Below are positions 1 through 6,477 of a DNA stretch of 13,774 nt, piece after piece. The notes under the pieces were generated by a model, which saw only the letters and a program-made list of their open reading frames with translations, ran no database searches and was not told the DNA's origin. The stretch is from an uncultured Caulobacteraceae bacterium. GTDB lineage: Bacteria > Pseudomonadota > Alphaproteobacteria > Caulobacterales > TH1-2. The translations under genes and the position numbers were made by a program. The stretch spans positions 1 to 13,774 of the forward strand of contig CALBST010000202.1 in assembly GCA_937967425.1 (NCBI GenBank). Reading direction: 5' to 3'. Every line of letters begins with the position of its first letter. The stretch's first letter is position 1.

Positions 1-98
1 GACGTTGAGTAATTTTCCGGGATTTTGCGGCGCTTTGCGGTTTTTCCGCGCGCGCGGCGCATGCCCTTGTCGTGCTTGGCTTTTCCTCACTAGCTGAA

Positions 99-123
99 CC
101 CTACCAAGCCCTACCGGTCCCTA
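99..123. repeat. Three CCCTA repeats at 10-bp spacing before the integrase
   Basis: CCCTA occurs at 99-103, 109-113 and 119-123, and the first two copies extend to CCCTACC. The spacing is one helical turn, so all copies face the same side of the DNA. Phased short repeats just before a tyrosine recombinase gene are often arm-type integrase sites or part of attL. That role is inferred: no matching att copy was found elsewhere in the window. Confidence 0.4.
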
Positions 124-185
124 TGCCTCCCTCTGCAGCGAATGGGACAGGAACGGGATTTGAGGGATGCAGTGGAGCGTATCAG

Positions 186-1442
186 TTGCCAAGACCATCG
201 AACCACAAGCTCAAATTGACGCGTCGCGCGATCGAAGACTTGCAGCCTGAAGGCCGTCGCTATCGCGTGCTCGACACCGAGATCGCAGGTCTTTCTATCA
301 TGGTGATGCCTTCAGGCAGAAAGACCTGGTCGGTACGCTACACGCCAGAAGGCGCTTCCCCGACTGAAGTCGTGCTTGGCGACTATCCCGGCGTCCTTCC
401 TGAGACCGCACGCGACTACGCTGGCAAGGTGCGCTCCGGCGCGCGGCTTGAAGGCCGCGACCTCGCCAAGGAGCGCAAGGAGGCGCGGCGAACGAATGCC
501 ATTCGCCGTGAGCGCACCGTCGACAAGGTGCTGGAGACCTATATGGCGGATGCGCAGCGGCGGATGCGTGACTGCACGATCGTCCGCCTGCAGTCGACGA
601 TCAGGCTCTACGTGACCCCCAAGTTCGGCAAGAAGAGCATTGGGCTCGTGACCCTGGAAGAGGTCCGGCGCTACGTCGAGGAGATCGAGGATTCGGGCCG
701 GCCAGGGGCAGCGCGCAGCGCGTGTTCGGCCCTCAAAGGCCTGATGGCCTTTGCCCTCCAGCGAGGCCTGATCGAGCGCAACGTGCTGGCGGGCTATCCG
801 GGCCCCAGCATCGCCAGTCGTGAACGTGTCGCCACGCAGGACGAATTGAAGCTCGTTTGGTGGGGCCTGGTGGATATGGCCAAAAATCCGCAAGGCCGAT
901 CCACCGCCCAGGCCCTGCAACTCGCTCTGTTGACCCTACAGCGTCGAGGCGAGGTCGCGGGGCTCAGCAAATCCGAGGTTGACCTCAGCGCGAAGCGTTG
1001 GACCATCCCGGGCAGCAGGACGAAGAACAAGTCCCCGCAGGTCGTGCCGTTGGCTCCGCTCGCCCTAAAGATTGTGGAGGAGGGGTTTGCGCACACTGGA
1101 ACTGACCAGGCATTTGCGGGTCGCAAGATGCTGATTGCGTCGACCGGCCATGCGCTCACGCGCGGCTTCATTCGACTGAGGGAGGATGTGGGCGCCGGCG
1201 ACCTCACGGTGCACGACCTGCGTCGGACCGGCGCGACGATGATGGCGGAGATCGGCATCTCGGGCGATGTGATCAGTCGTATCCTCAATCACACGCCGCC
1301 CGGACCGCAGGTGACAAAGATCTATAATCGCTTCGATTACGAGCCGCAGAAGCGCGAAGCGCTTGAGCGGTGGGAGGCGCACCTGATGTCGATCGTGCGC
1401 AAAAAGGAAGTTGGCGGAGCTCGAAGCGCGGACTTGGGTTGA
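186..1442 (+). CDS. int: Tyrosine recombinase/integrase (P4-like, N-terminal arm-binding domain)
   Basis: Site-specific recombinase expected to integrate and excise the element at whose left edge it sits. Residues are numbered from the longest frame, a GTG at 72. An arm-type DNA-binding domain starts near residue 45 (KLKLTRRAIEDLQ). A core-binding helical domain covers about 145-235 and the catalytic domain about 255-435. The active-site set is complete: Arg291 (QRRGE), Lys318 or Lys320 on the beta hairpin, His381-x-x-Arg384 (HDLRR), His407 (LNH) and the nucleophile Tyr418 (KIYNR). I place the start at TTG 186, with GGAG 8 bp upstream, because the family normally begins just before the arm domain and residues 1-38 of the longer frame overlap phased repeats and look non-coding. 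ATG 123 is the other option. The protein appears intact. Family assignment is firm and the start is uncertain. Confidence 0.9.
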   Translation: MPRPSNHKLKLTRRAIEDLQPEGRRYRVLDTEIAGLSIMVMPSGRKTWSVRYTPEGASPTEVVLGDYPGVLPETARDYAGKVRSGARLEGRDLAKERKEARRTNAIRRERTVDKVLETYMADAQRRMRDCTIVRLQSTIRLYVTPKFGKKSIGLVTLEEVRRYVEEIEDSGRPGAARSACSALKGLMAFALQRGLIERNVLAGYPGPSIASRERVATQDELKLVWWGLVDMAKNPQGRSTAQALQLALLTLQRRGEVAGLSKSEVDLSAKRWTIPGSRTKNKSPQVVPLAPLALKIVEEGFAHTGTDQAFAGRKMLIASTGHALTRGFIRLREDVGAGDLTVHDLRRTGATMMAEIGISGDVISRILNHTPPGPQVTKIYNRFDYEPQKREALERWEAHLMSIVRKKEVGGARSADLG

Positions 1443-1465
1443 ACATCAGGTGTTCTGCCAAACCC
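1436..1465 (+). terminator. Possible hairpin at the end of the integrase gene
   Basis: GAACA 1441-1445 pairs with TGTTC 1451-1455 over a 5-base loop. GGGTT 1436-1440 can pair with AACCC 1461-1465 after a 5-base bulge. It overlaps the integrase stop codon. There is no T-run, so an intrinsic terminator is only a weak proposal. Confidence 0.25.
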
Positions 1466-1488
1466 GATTAAGGACCTGGGCGCTTCCT

Positions 1489-1620
1489 GTTTCGGACGCG
1501 ATTGTTCCGCTTTGACGTGTTCAAATTGACAGCCATTTGTCCTCTCCTCTGGCTCCCAGAGCGAGAGCGACGGGACCAAGACAACTCACGGGCTTCTACG
1601 CGCCATCCGTTTCGGACGCG
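1489..1620. repeat. 12-bp direct repeat GTTTCGGACGCG, two copies 120 bp apart
   Basis: Exact copies lie at 1489-1500 and 1609-1620, the only two I noticed. Both are in the gene-free stretch between the integrase and the nuclease (1443-1657), the second ending 37 bp before the nuclease start. They could be operator sites, recombinase-binding sites or a relic of an old insertion; nothing favours one. I see no gene in this stretch. Confidence 0.4.
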
Positions 1621-1657
1621 CATGAAGTTGAGCTAAGGTCGTGCAGCGGAGATTCGC

Positions 1658-2065
1658 ATGCGCGTTTGGCTCATTGCTATTTGCTTTGCCGCTTTCCCTG
1701 TGGTCGCCTGGGCTGACCCGTGCGAAGGCTCGTTGCCGCGACGAGCAGGCGAGACCTTTAGTGGTCAGGTTAGGTACATTGGCGATGGCGACAGCCTCTG
1801 TGTCGGCAATTCTTCGGACCCTTCGACTTGGATCGAAGTGCGTCTCGCAGACTTCAATGCGCCTGAGCTCCACGCCCAAGGTGGGGAGGCGGCCAAGGAT
1901 GCGCTTGAGCGCCTGGCGATGGGACAGAATGCGCAATGTGTCGCGACACGTGGGCGCAACGGCCGTGTGGTGTCGTACGATCGTGTGATTGCGACCTGTC
2001 GAATTGGCGGACGCCGCATTGGCGACGCATTGCGGGCCGCGGGCGCCCGCGAGGGTGGCAACTAG
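1658..2065 (+). CDS. Secreted staphylococcal-nuclease-like (SNase) domain protein
   Basis: 135 residues. A cleavable signal peptide (residues 1-19, hydrophobic core LIAICFAAFPVVAWA) implies export. The SNase/OB-fold signature follows: YIGDGDSLCV (40-49), the arginine loop VRLADFNAPEL (61-71) and YDRV (107-110). Against S. aureus nuclease, Asp45, Arg62, Glu70 and Arg109 match catalytic Asp21, Arg35, Glu43 and Arg87. The position of the Ca2+ ligand Asp40 is Asn67, so metal use or activity may differ. Small exported SNase proteins are common cargo of plasmids and conjugative elements, which fits the position beside an integrase. The ATG has GGAG 6 bp upstream. It lies 215 bp after the integrase on the same strand and probably has its own promoter. 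Family call is solid; the substrate is unknown. Confidence 0.85.
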   Translation: MRVWLIAICFAAFPVVAWADPCEGSLPRRAGETFSGQVRYIGDGDSLCVGNSSDPSTWIEVRLADFNAPELHAQGGEAAKDALERLAMGQNAQCVATRGRNGRVVSYDRVIATCRIGGRRIGDALRAAGAREGGN

Positions 2066-2066
2066 G

Positions 2067-2309
2067 TTATTCGTTCCAGTCGCACACTTCCTCTGCGCGC
2101 CGAAGGAGGTGGCGCACCGCGATGCTCGCCAGAGTGCCGGCTGCGAGCGCCTCTATGGAACCAAGCCCCTCGCGATGTGCGAACCAGCCTATCGCGGCGC
2201 CAACGATGAGAACTGGCGTCCAGCGCATCAAGCTGGCCGCAATCCAGTAGCCGGCGTCAATCAGCACAAGCGCGACCAGGGCAGCGCAGGCGACCACTAA
2301 CGCTTCCAT
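2067..2309 (-). CDS. Small two-helix membrane protein, unknown function
   Basis: 80 residues, not recognised. Two hydrophobic segments (about 3-27 and 30-46) are followed by an amphipathic basic stretch ending VRHLLRRAEEVCDWNE. The ATG at 2309 has GGAG 7 bp upstream and overlaps the end of the upstream HNH gene by 13 bp, so the two are almost certainly co-transcribed and translationally coupled. Its stop is 1 bp past the stop of the convergent nuclease gene. The good ribosome site and the tight packing support a real gene; the sequence gives no clue to its role. Confidence 0.65.
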   Translation of the reverse strand: MEALVVACAALVALVLIDAGYWIAASLMRWTPVLIVGAAIGWFAHREGLGSIEALAAGTLASIAVRHLLRRAEEVCDWNE

Positions 2310-2632
2310 CGTGAAGCTCCGGGCCGTTCGTCACGCGATTGGAAGGGCCGGCCGCGCAACTGGGCGCCATAGCGACGGCGGCGTTCGTATTGCGACAGCG
2401 CTTCACCGTTGAGGCGCTTCACCTTCCAAATGTTCTTGATGTCGCGAAGCGTTTTGACCTTATGGCACCGCGCGCACATGAGCTGGTCGGGCTTGGCGCG
2501 CCGCCATGTGTTCGGCGTCGAATGTTCGCCGATCAGACCTTCGGTCGCTTCGCACTCATCGACGCAGCAGGCGCCGTTCTGCTTTTCAAGCAGCGCTTCG
2601 TACTCGCGTGCGGTCAGATAGAGACGGCCCAT
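2297..2632 (-). CDS. HNH endonuclease-like protein
   Basis: 111 residues from ATG 2632. The N-terminus LTAREYEALLEKQ is typical of small HNH proteins of phages and mobile elements. A zinc-knuckle pair is visible as Cys22/Cys23...Cys27 and Cys53-ARC56. The catalytic core is read as GEHS (His37 in the place of the usual DH) and CHKVKT (His57). These would form the beta-beta-alpha-metal fold that nicks or cuts DNA. The tail (80-111) is very basic (YERRRRYGAQLRG). The frame stays open upstream to GTG 2734, but that 34-residue extension does not resemble the family and I left it out. The ribosome site before ATG 2632 is weak. The gene is the first of a pair with the small membrane protein at 2309-2067. 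Confidence 0.75.
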   Translation of the reverse strand: MGRLYLTAREYEALLEKQNGACCVDECEATEGLIGEHSTPNTWRRAKPDQLMCARCHKVKTLRDIKNIWKVKRLNGEALSQYERRRRYGAQLRGRPFQSRDERPGASRWKR

Positions 2633-2755
2633 GATGAGACGCGCCTTCTTCAAGCGTTGAAGAGAAGGGCGCTGATGTCTCGACGTGATTGGCTGACGCC
2701 AATCGGTCCCCAGATGTAAGAACAAAACAAGCACAAATTGGTTGAGCGTGCAAGT

Positions 2756-2773
2756 GGTCTCTGCGAGGAGACC
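2756..2773. repeat. Perfect inverted repeat GGTCTC-N6-GAGACC
   Basis: GGTCTC 2756-2761 and GAGACC 2768-2773 flank TGCGAG. It lies in the intergenic stretch between the minus-strand HNH gene and the plus-strand zinc-ribbon gene, next to a locally A-rich patch (2717-2740) that could hold promoters. Its second arm overlaps the ribosome site GAGGAG of the alternative TTG 2779 start. It may be an operator or an mRNA hairpin; low certainty. Confidence 0.3.
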
Positions 2774-2829
2774 GACCGTTGCGAGCAGCAGTGCGAGCGC
2801 GGCGCGTGGGCTACGAGGAGAAGGTGCCG

Positions 2830-3135
2830 GTGAAGTTTGGCCAGCTCGGCAAGTTGAGCGGACTCTATTTCGGCTGCACGGGATGTGCGCGCGGTACGCT
2901 CTTCACTGCGGTCGAGTTGGTGAAACTCTACGGCACAGAGGGGCGCGTCGCTGATCTGGCGAAACGTCTGTCGTGCAAGTTCTGCAAGCAGCACCGGCGG
3001 TGTCCGCCGCGTGTCTATGTTGAAGTCTCGCGGCCGTTTTATACGAAGGCGGAAGCTGCAGCGCTGACGGCGACCAATCTTGATGCGCTTGTCTACACGC
3101 TGGAAAAGCTAAAGCCGCCGAAGAAGATCTCGTGA
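2830..3135 (+). CDS. Zinc-ribbon-like protein with two CXXC knuckles, unknown function
   Basis: 101 residues from GTG 2830. A first knuckle, FGCTGCARGT, is followed by ELVKLYGTEGRVADLAKRL and a second knuckle, CKFCKQHRRC, then VYVEV. This order matches small alphaproteobacterial proteins in which two CXXC pairs flank an LxxLxxxxG...DLxxRL helix, probably a structural zinc site; no enzymatic residues are visible. Start choice: GTG 2830 has GGAG 9 bp upstream and gives the N-terminus usual for such proteins (MKFGQLGKLSGLYF). TTG 2779, with GAGGAG 8 bp upstream, would add 17 mostly basic residues. The C-terminus KLKPPKKIS is basic. It is convergent with the membrane gene at 3244. Function is unknown. 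Confidence 0.6.
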   Translation: MKFGQLGKLSGLYFGCTGCARGTLFTAVELVKLYGTEGRVADLAKRLSCKFCKQHRRCPPRVYVEVSRPFYTKAEAAALTATNLDALVYTLEKLKPPKKIS

Positions 3136-3144
3136 GCGTGCGAA

Positions 3145-3162
3145 CCCGCGCGTTCGCGCGGG
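3145..3162. terminator. GC hairpin between convergent genes
   Basis: CCCGCGCG 3145-3152 and CGCGCGGG 3155-3162 form a perfect stem (7 bp if a 4-base loop is required), with weaker outer pairing of GAGCG and CGCTC. It lies 9 bp after the stop at 3135 and before the converging stop at 3244, the right place for a bidirectional terminator. No T-run follows on either strand. Confidence 0.4.
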
Positions 3163-3243
3163 ACGCGCTCTCGTGAACCGAGCCGCGCTGGTATGGACGA
3201 GTTTGGCGCGTCTCGGCCCTGCGGGCTTCGATCGCTTTCGCGG

Positions 3244-3960
3244 CTACGCCAGCCAGCTGTAAGGCAGCGTGCCCAGCGTGACGCCAACGAGGAGGAAAAT
3301 GGCGCCACAGAATGAAAGATCGAGGCCGCCGGTCGCGTGAGATTTCAATAGATGCCGGAGGTCGCGGATGTCTGTATCCCACTTCGCCGCCTCGGCATCG
3401 ATCTGCGCTTTCAAGCTCTCGTGGCGTTCTTTCGCGAGCGTGCTCGCAGCTTCAAGCGCCGCGTCGTGGCGCTCGATTTCCTTCAGCAGAAATTCGATCT
3501 TCTCGTCGGCTGAGGCGTTTAGCTTCAAGCCGGTCCGAACGCTGCCCGCGCCAAACGCCGTTGCGCCAGTCAGCACGCCGTCCATGCGCAGGAATTGATC
3601 CTTGGGAAAGATGGCGGGCGCCCCACGAAGCCAAGCAATGATCGCCCCATGCAAGGACGGCAAGCCGACTTGGGCGCGCGTCATCAGTACGCCAAGGATG
3701 ACGAACATTACGCCGGCGCACTGCAGCAGCGTGCCAATGCCGCGGGTGTAGTCTTTATGGTCCGGCACGCGAATGAAGAGCACGAAAATCATCGCGGCGC
3801 CGTTCGCTGCGAGCGTGACGAGGCCGAGTGCGCCGAGGCGCAGCCATGCGCCGAATCGATCAGGATAGGTCGTCAGCTGTTTCAGACGTTTAGGGTGTAT
3901 CACGGTCTCGCAGCGCTTACGCATTGCCGCAAGATAGTGACGCTTCGTTCTGGCCGCCAT
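3244..3960 (-). CDS. Membrane protein with central coiled coil, unknown function
   Basis: 238 residues, not recognised. The N-terminus is basic (MAARTKRHYLAAMRKR), followed by hydrophobic helices at about 41-63 (LGALGLVTLAANGAAMIFVL) and 74-93. A loop follows, then a charged heptad-like stretch at about 151-205 (DEKIEFLLKEIERHDAALE... to LRHLLKSH) that should form a coiled coil, and a last helix at about 212-233. The long charged arm lies between membrane anchors. It starts 12 bp after the stop of the HTH gene, so it may be the last gene of the trb-derived operon. The ribosome site is poor for ATG 3960 and no better for ATG 3924, so the start is unsure. The position suggests a mobile-element accessory protein, but no function can be read from it. 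Confidence 0.65.
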   Translation of the reverse strand: MAARTKRHYLAAMRKRCETVIHPKRLKQLTTYPDRFGAWLRLGALGLVTLAANGAAMIFVLFIRVPDHKDYTRGIGTLLQCAGVMFVILGVLMTRAQVGLPSLHGAIIAWLRGAPAIFPKDQFLRMDGVLTGATAFGAGSVRTGLKLNASADEKIEFLLKEIERHDAALEAASTLAKERHESLKAQIDAEAAKWDTDIRDLRHLLKSHATGGLDLSFCGAIFLLVGVTLGTLPYSWLA

Positions 3961-3972
3961 CCGCCTGGTGAT

Positions 3973-4326
3973 TCACTTCTCGCTCGTGCTGGAGCGGCGC
4001 TGTGCGGAAATCCAGGCGTCCAGATCGGCCGGATCGTAGCGCACGGCTCTCGCTGTCGATTTGATGAAGCGCGGCCCTTTGCCGGCGCAGCGCCATTTGT
4101 CCAACGTCGATTTGGAAAGCCCCAGGCGTGCTGCCGCTTCGCGAACCTTGAGTAAGACCGGCGGCGGCGTGACGAAACGGGCCGTCCTGCGCGGGGCCGC
4201 AGGAACGCGAGATGGAGCGGCCTGCGCTTGCCGCGAAGTCTGTCTCGCCGCTTGCGACGTCTGAGTTGCTTCGCCGAAGAGATCGGGTTGCGGCAAACGC
4301 TCGTCCTTGTCGCGCTGTTTCCTCAC
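3973..4326 (-). CDS. Helix-turn-helix DNA-binding protein (AlpA/excisionase-like) at the end of the trb operon
   Basis: 117 residues from GTG 4326. Residues 1-55 are polar, Gln/Ala/Pro-rich and probably disordered (includes QPDLFGEA). The C-terminal half is a winged helix-turn-helix of the MerR/AlpA/excisionase type: LLKVREAAARLGLSKSTLDKW, then GPRFIKS and VRYDPADLDAWI, the usual wing and closing helix. Its GTG overlaps the trbI stop as GTGA, so it is translated with the conjugation genes. In Tn4371-like elements this position more often holds a small DUF2274 gene. A plausible role is control of transfer or excision; this is inferred from fold and position only. An ATG-less start and no clear Shine-Dalgarno sequence suggest reliance on coupling. 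Confidence 0.75.
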   Translation of the reverse strand: MRKQRDKDERLPQPDLFGEATQTSQAARQTSRQAQAAPSRVPAAPRRTARFVTPPPVLLKVREAAARLGLSKSTLDKWRCAGKGPRFIKSTARAVRYDPADLDAWISAQRRSSTSEK

Positions 4327-5453
4327 GGCGGGTAGGGGCGCAGTTGGATATCTTGACTGACGAGCACCCGAACGCGCGCACCAGCGTGTATTCGCAATGT
4401 CGGACGCACGTTGAGTTCACGATCGACGATGCGCGATCCGGTTTGCGCAGCTTGCTGGGCGGCGGCGTCGCCGATGCTCTGAGACAGTCTGGCGTCGTCT
4501 TCGTCTTCACTTTCATTGGCGGCGACGCCAAGCACGGCGGAGATGAGCGAGGCCACAACAATGCGCCCGAGGTGCGCATCAACATCGCCGGTTAGACCGG
4601 CGCTGCCGGCGGCGTCGGCGCCGGGCATGGCGCGCAACGGGATCGACCACCCGTTTGGCATGATGAGCCTGTTCCAAACGACCAGCAGGCGCCGCTCGCC
4701 ATAGGCAGTGTCGGAATCGTAAGAGCCGATCAGCCGCGCGCCCTGCGGGATCAGCAATATCTCGCCAGTGACGCTGTCGAAGACATTTTCGCTCACCTGC
4801 GCGATGACGCGCCCGGGCTGATCGGAATTGAGCGCGGTGATGAGCGCAGCGGAAATCGTTGCGCCGGCTTGGATCGTGTAAGGCGAGCGGGGCGGCGCAT
4901 AGGTTGCATCAAGAACGCCGTCATCACGTCCGCGCTGACCATTGAGGAATTGAGCGCGCCGGCCGCTCTCGGTGAAACTCTGCGCGTTCGCCGGCCCCGC
5001 GACGCGGCGATCGGAGAACAGGATAGAAGAAATGCGCGCCGCCTCAGCTTCCGTTTCAAGCGGTGAGGGACGCGCGGGCTCGTAAGTAGCGGGGCCGGCA
5101 TCGTTCGGTGCAGCCAAAGCCGCTTCAGCAGGCGCGTGATCGCCCCAAAAGTAATCGCGGTCTTCCTCGGGCGGCTGCAACGTTTCGAGATCGTAGTTGG
5201 CAGGCGCTTCACGGATGTTCTCGGGCGGGTTAGCGGTCTGGAGGCTTTGTTGCGTTTCACCATCCGAGCCTGCGGTCCGGTCACGCTCGGATAGTCCGTT
5301 CACCAATGCGAATGCGATGAGCGCGCCTAGACCAAGCGTTCCGGCCATGAGGGTCTTGCGTGACAAGCGTCGTGGCTTGGGCGCAGGCGCACGTATCGCA
5401 GTGATCGGCGGCGCCGCTTTGTGCGGCGGTTCGACTTGCGCTTCGGCGGTCAT
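4323..5453 (-). CDS. trbI: Conjugal transfer protein TrbI (VirB10 family)
   Basis: 376 residues. VirB10-type protein that spans from the inner-membrane channel to the outer-membrane core of a type IV secretion system. Seen here: a short cytoplasmic tail, one inner-membrane helix (about 35-53, LMAGTLGLGALIAFALV), a proline-rich periplasmic linker (about 60-185), then the conserved beta-barrel domain: YTIQAGATISAALITALNSD (192-211), QVSENVFDS, LIPQGARLIGSYDS (234-247), VVWNRLIMPNG (258-268), PGADAAGSAGL (277-287) and the terminal QDIQLRPY (367-374). Length and motifs are normal, so it looks intact. The start overlaps the trbG stop (ATGA) and the end overlaps the HTH gene (GTGA). Without the upstream trb genes it cannot build a transfer machine alone. 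Confidence 0.96.
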   Translation of the reverse strand: MTAEAQVEPPHKAAPPITAIRAPAPKPRRLSRKTLMAGTLGLGALIAFALVNGLSERDRTAGSDGETQQSLQTANPPENIREAPANYDLETLQPPEEDRDYFWGDHAPAEAALAAPNDAGPATYEPARPSPLETEAEAARISSILFSDRRVAGPANAQSFTESGRRAQFLNGQRGRDDGVLDATYAPPRSPYTIQAGATISAALITALNSDQPGRVIAQVSENVFDSVTGEILLIPQGARLIGSYDSDTAYGERRLLVVWNRLIMPNGWSIPLRAMPGADAAGSAGLTGDVDAHLGRIVVASLISAVLGVAANESEDEDDARLSQSIGDAAAQQAAQTGSRIVDRELNVRPTLRIHAGARVRVLVSQDIQLRPYPP

Positions 5454-6292
5454 GGGTGTCTCCCGCGGCGGGGCGCGCGTGGCGCGCTCTGCGCGCCGTC
5501 TCGACTGATGCGCACGACGATTGGGCGTCTATCACCCAGGCGCAGCTCGGCCTCATCGAAGAGGCGGTCGATGACGTAGCGGTCGCCCGAAACTCGGTAG
5601 TTCACCAAAGCCGCTTCGCCACGCTCGGTGATGAAGAGTGGAGGGGCCTCGCTTGTCGCCATCGCCGGCGGAAACTCGATGTAGGTCTTTTGCCCATCGT
5701 CAAACACACGCACCGGGCGCCAGCGCGGGGCGGCGCCGCGAATGGTTCGGATGCGATACGCGAAATTGAATTGTTCGGCGCCATGAGGTCCGCCAGCGAG
5801 GCTCGCGTCGGCGTCGACCGGATAGCGCCAAGCTGTCTGCGCCGAATAGGTTTGTCCAGCGACCGCAATGGCCTCGATCGAATAGGAACGCCGGTCGGTG
5901 ACGAGAACGATGTTGGTGCGGATGCTGGCGCGCGTCGGCTTCACGAGCAGCATGGCGCGTGGACTGGCGATATCGCCACCAATGGCTTGCTCGACCATCC
6001 AGCGCGTGGTGTCGCCCGCCGCTACGGTCACGATGGCTTCGCCGGGCTCCAGCAGGATGGTGGAGATGAAGCCGGGCGCGCCATAGACCTCGTAGATCGC
6101 GCCTGGCGCGTAGTCGTAAACTTGGGTGGCGTCGGTGAAGTTCGCAGGGTCAGGGCGTCTGCGGGCTTCGGCGTTCGCTTCGCTCAAAGCGGTGACCGGC
6201 GTAATCGCGCGGGCGCGCGGTGTTTGAGCCTCTGCGTTGGAAGTCATGCACGCCAATGCAACCGCAGCGAATAGGAGAGACCTCCGCGTCAT
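5450..6292 (-). CDS. trbG: Conjugal transfer protein TrbG (VirB9/CagX family)
   Basis: 280 residues. Periplasmic/outer-membrane component that with VirB7- and VirB10-type proteins forms the outer core of a type IV secretion channel. A signal peptide covers residues 1-22 (SLLFAAVALACMTSNAEA). The N-domain includes VYDYAPGAIYEVYGAPGFI, ILLEPGEAI and DTTRW, followed by LLVKPTRASIRTNIVLVTDRR and Y-x-A-x-x-AWRYP. The C-terminal CagX domain has FDDGQKTYIEFPPAM, PPLFI and VNYRVSGDRYVIDRLFDEAELRLG. The ATG at 6292 overlaps the stop of the trbF remnant as ATGA, and the stop overlaps trbI. The protein appears complete. Confidence 0.95.
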   Translation of the reverse strand: MTRRSLLFAAVALACMTSNAEAQTPRARAITPVTALSEANAEARRRPDPANFTDATQVYDYAPGAIYEVYGAPGFISTILLEPGEAIVTVAAGDTTRWMVEQAIGGDIASPRAMLLVKPTRASIRTNIVLVTDRRSYSIEAIAVAGQTYSAQTAWRYPVDADASLAGGPHGAEQFNFAYRIRTIRGAAPRWRPVRVFDDGQKTYIEFPPAMATSEAPPLFITERGEAALVNYRVSGDRYVIDRLFDEAELRLGDRRPIVVRISRDGAQSAPRAPRRGRHP

Positions 6293-6477
6293 GGCTGCAC
6301 GCGCGGTGACACGGACGCCGGTGTTTCCGGCGACATCGAGAACTCGGTGATGAAAAGACCGAGTGGATTGTGCGTCAAGGCGTCGGCGTTGCGTGGACGA
6401 TCAAAGCGGACTGTGAAGAGACCGGTGAAGCTTTGCGCCGAGCGCGCGTCGGCGCCGTGCGTCGCCTCGATCCAGGA
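6289..6477 (-). pseudogene. trbF: trbF 3' remnant (VirB8 family), 5' part lost
   Basis: About 62 codons in frame with the stop at 6289-6291 read SWIEATHGADARSAQSF, then GLFTVRFDRPRNADAL and NPLGLFITEFSMSPE. This is the C-terminal end of TrbF/VirB8, where W-x-E, the P-P/R-x-x-x-AL turn and NPLG(L/I)(F/Y)(V/I) are family hallmarks. Upstream of about 6478 the homology stops abruptly and the DNA becomes a TonB-dependent receptor read in another frame. The inner-membrane helix and most of the periplasmic domain are missing (TrbF is normally over 200 residues). Its stop still overlaps the trbG start (ATGA), the normal trbF-trbG arrangement, which confirms the identity. Confidence 0.88.

Noticed and set aside
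5456..6274. Long plus-strand open frame of 272 codons
   Set aside because: It is antisense to trbG, whose family motifs are unmistakable. The frame is open because of GC-rich codon bias, and the protein has no recognisable domain.
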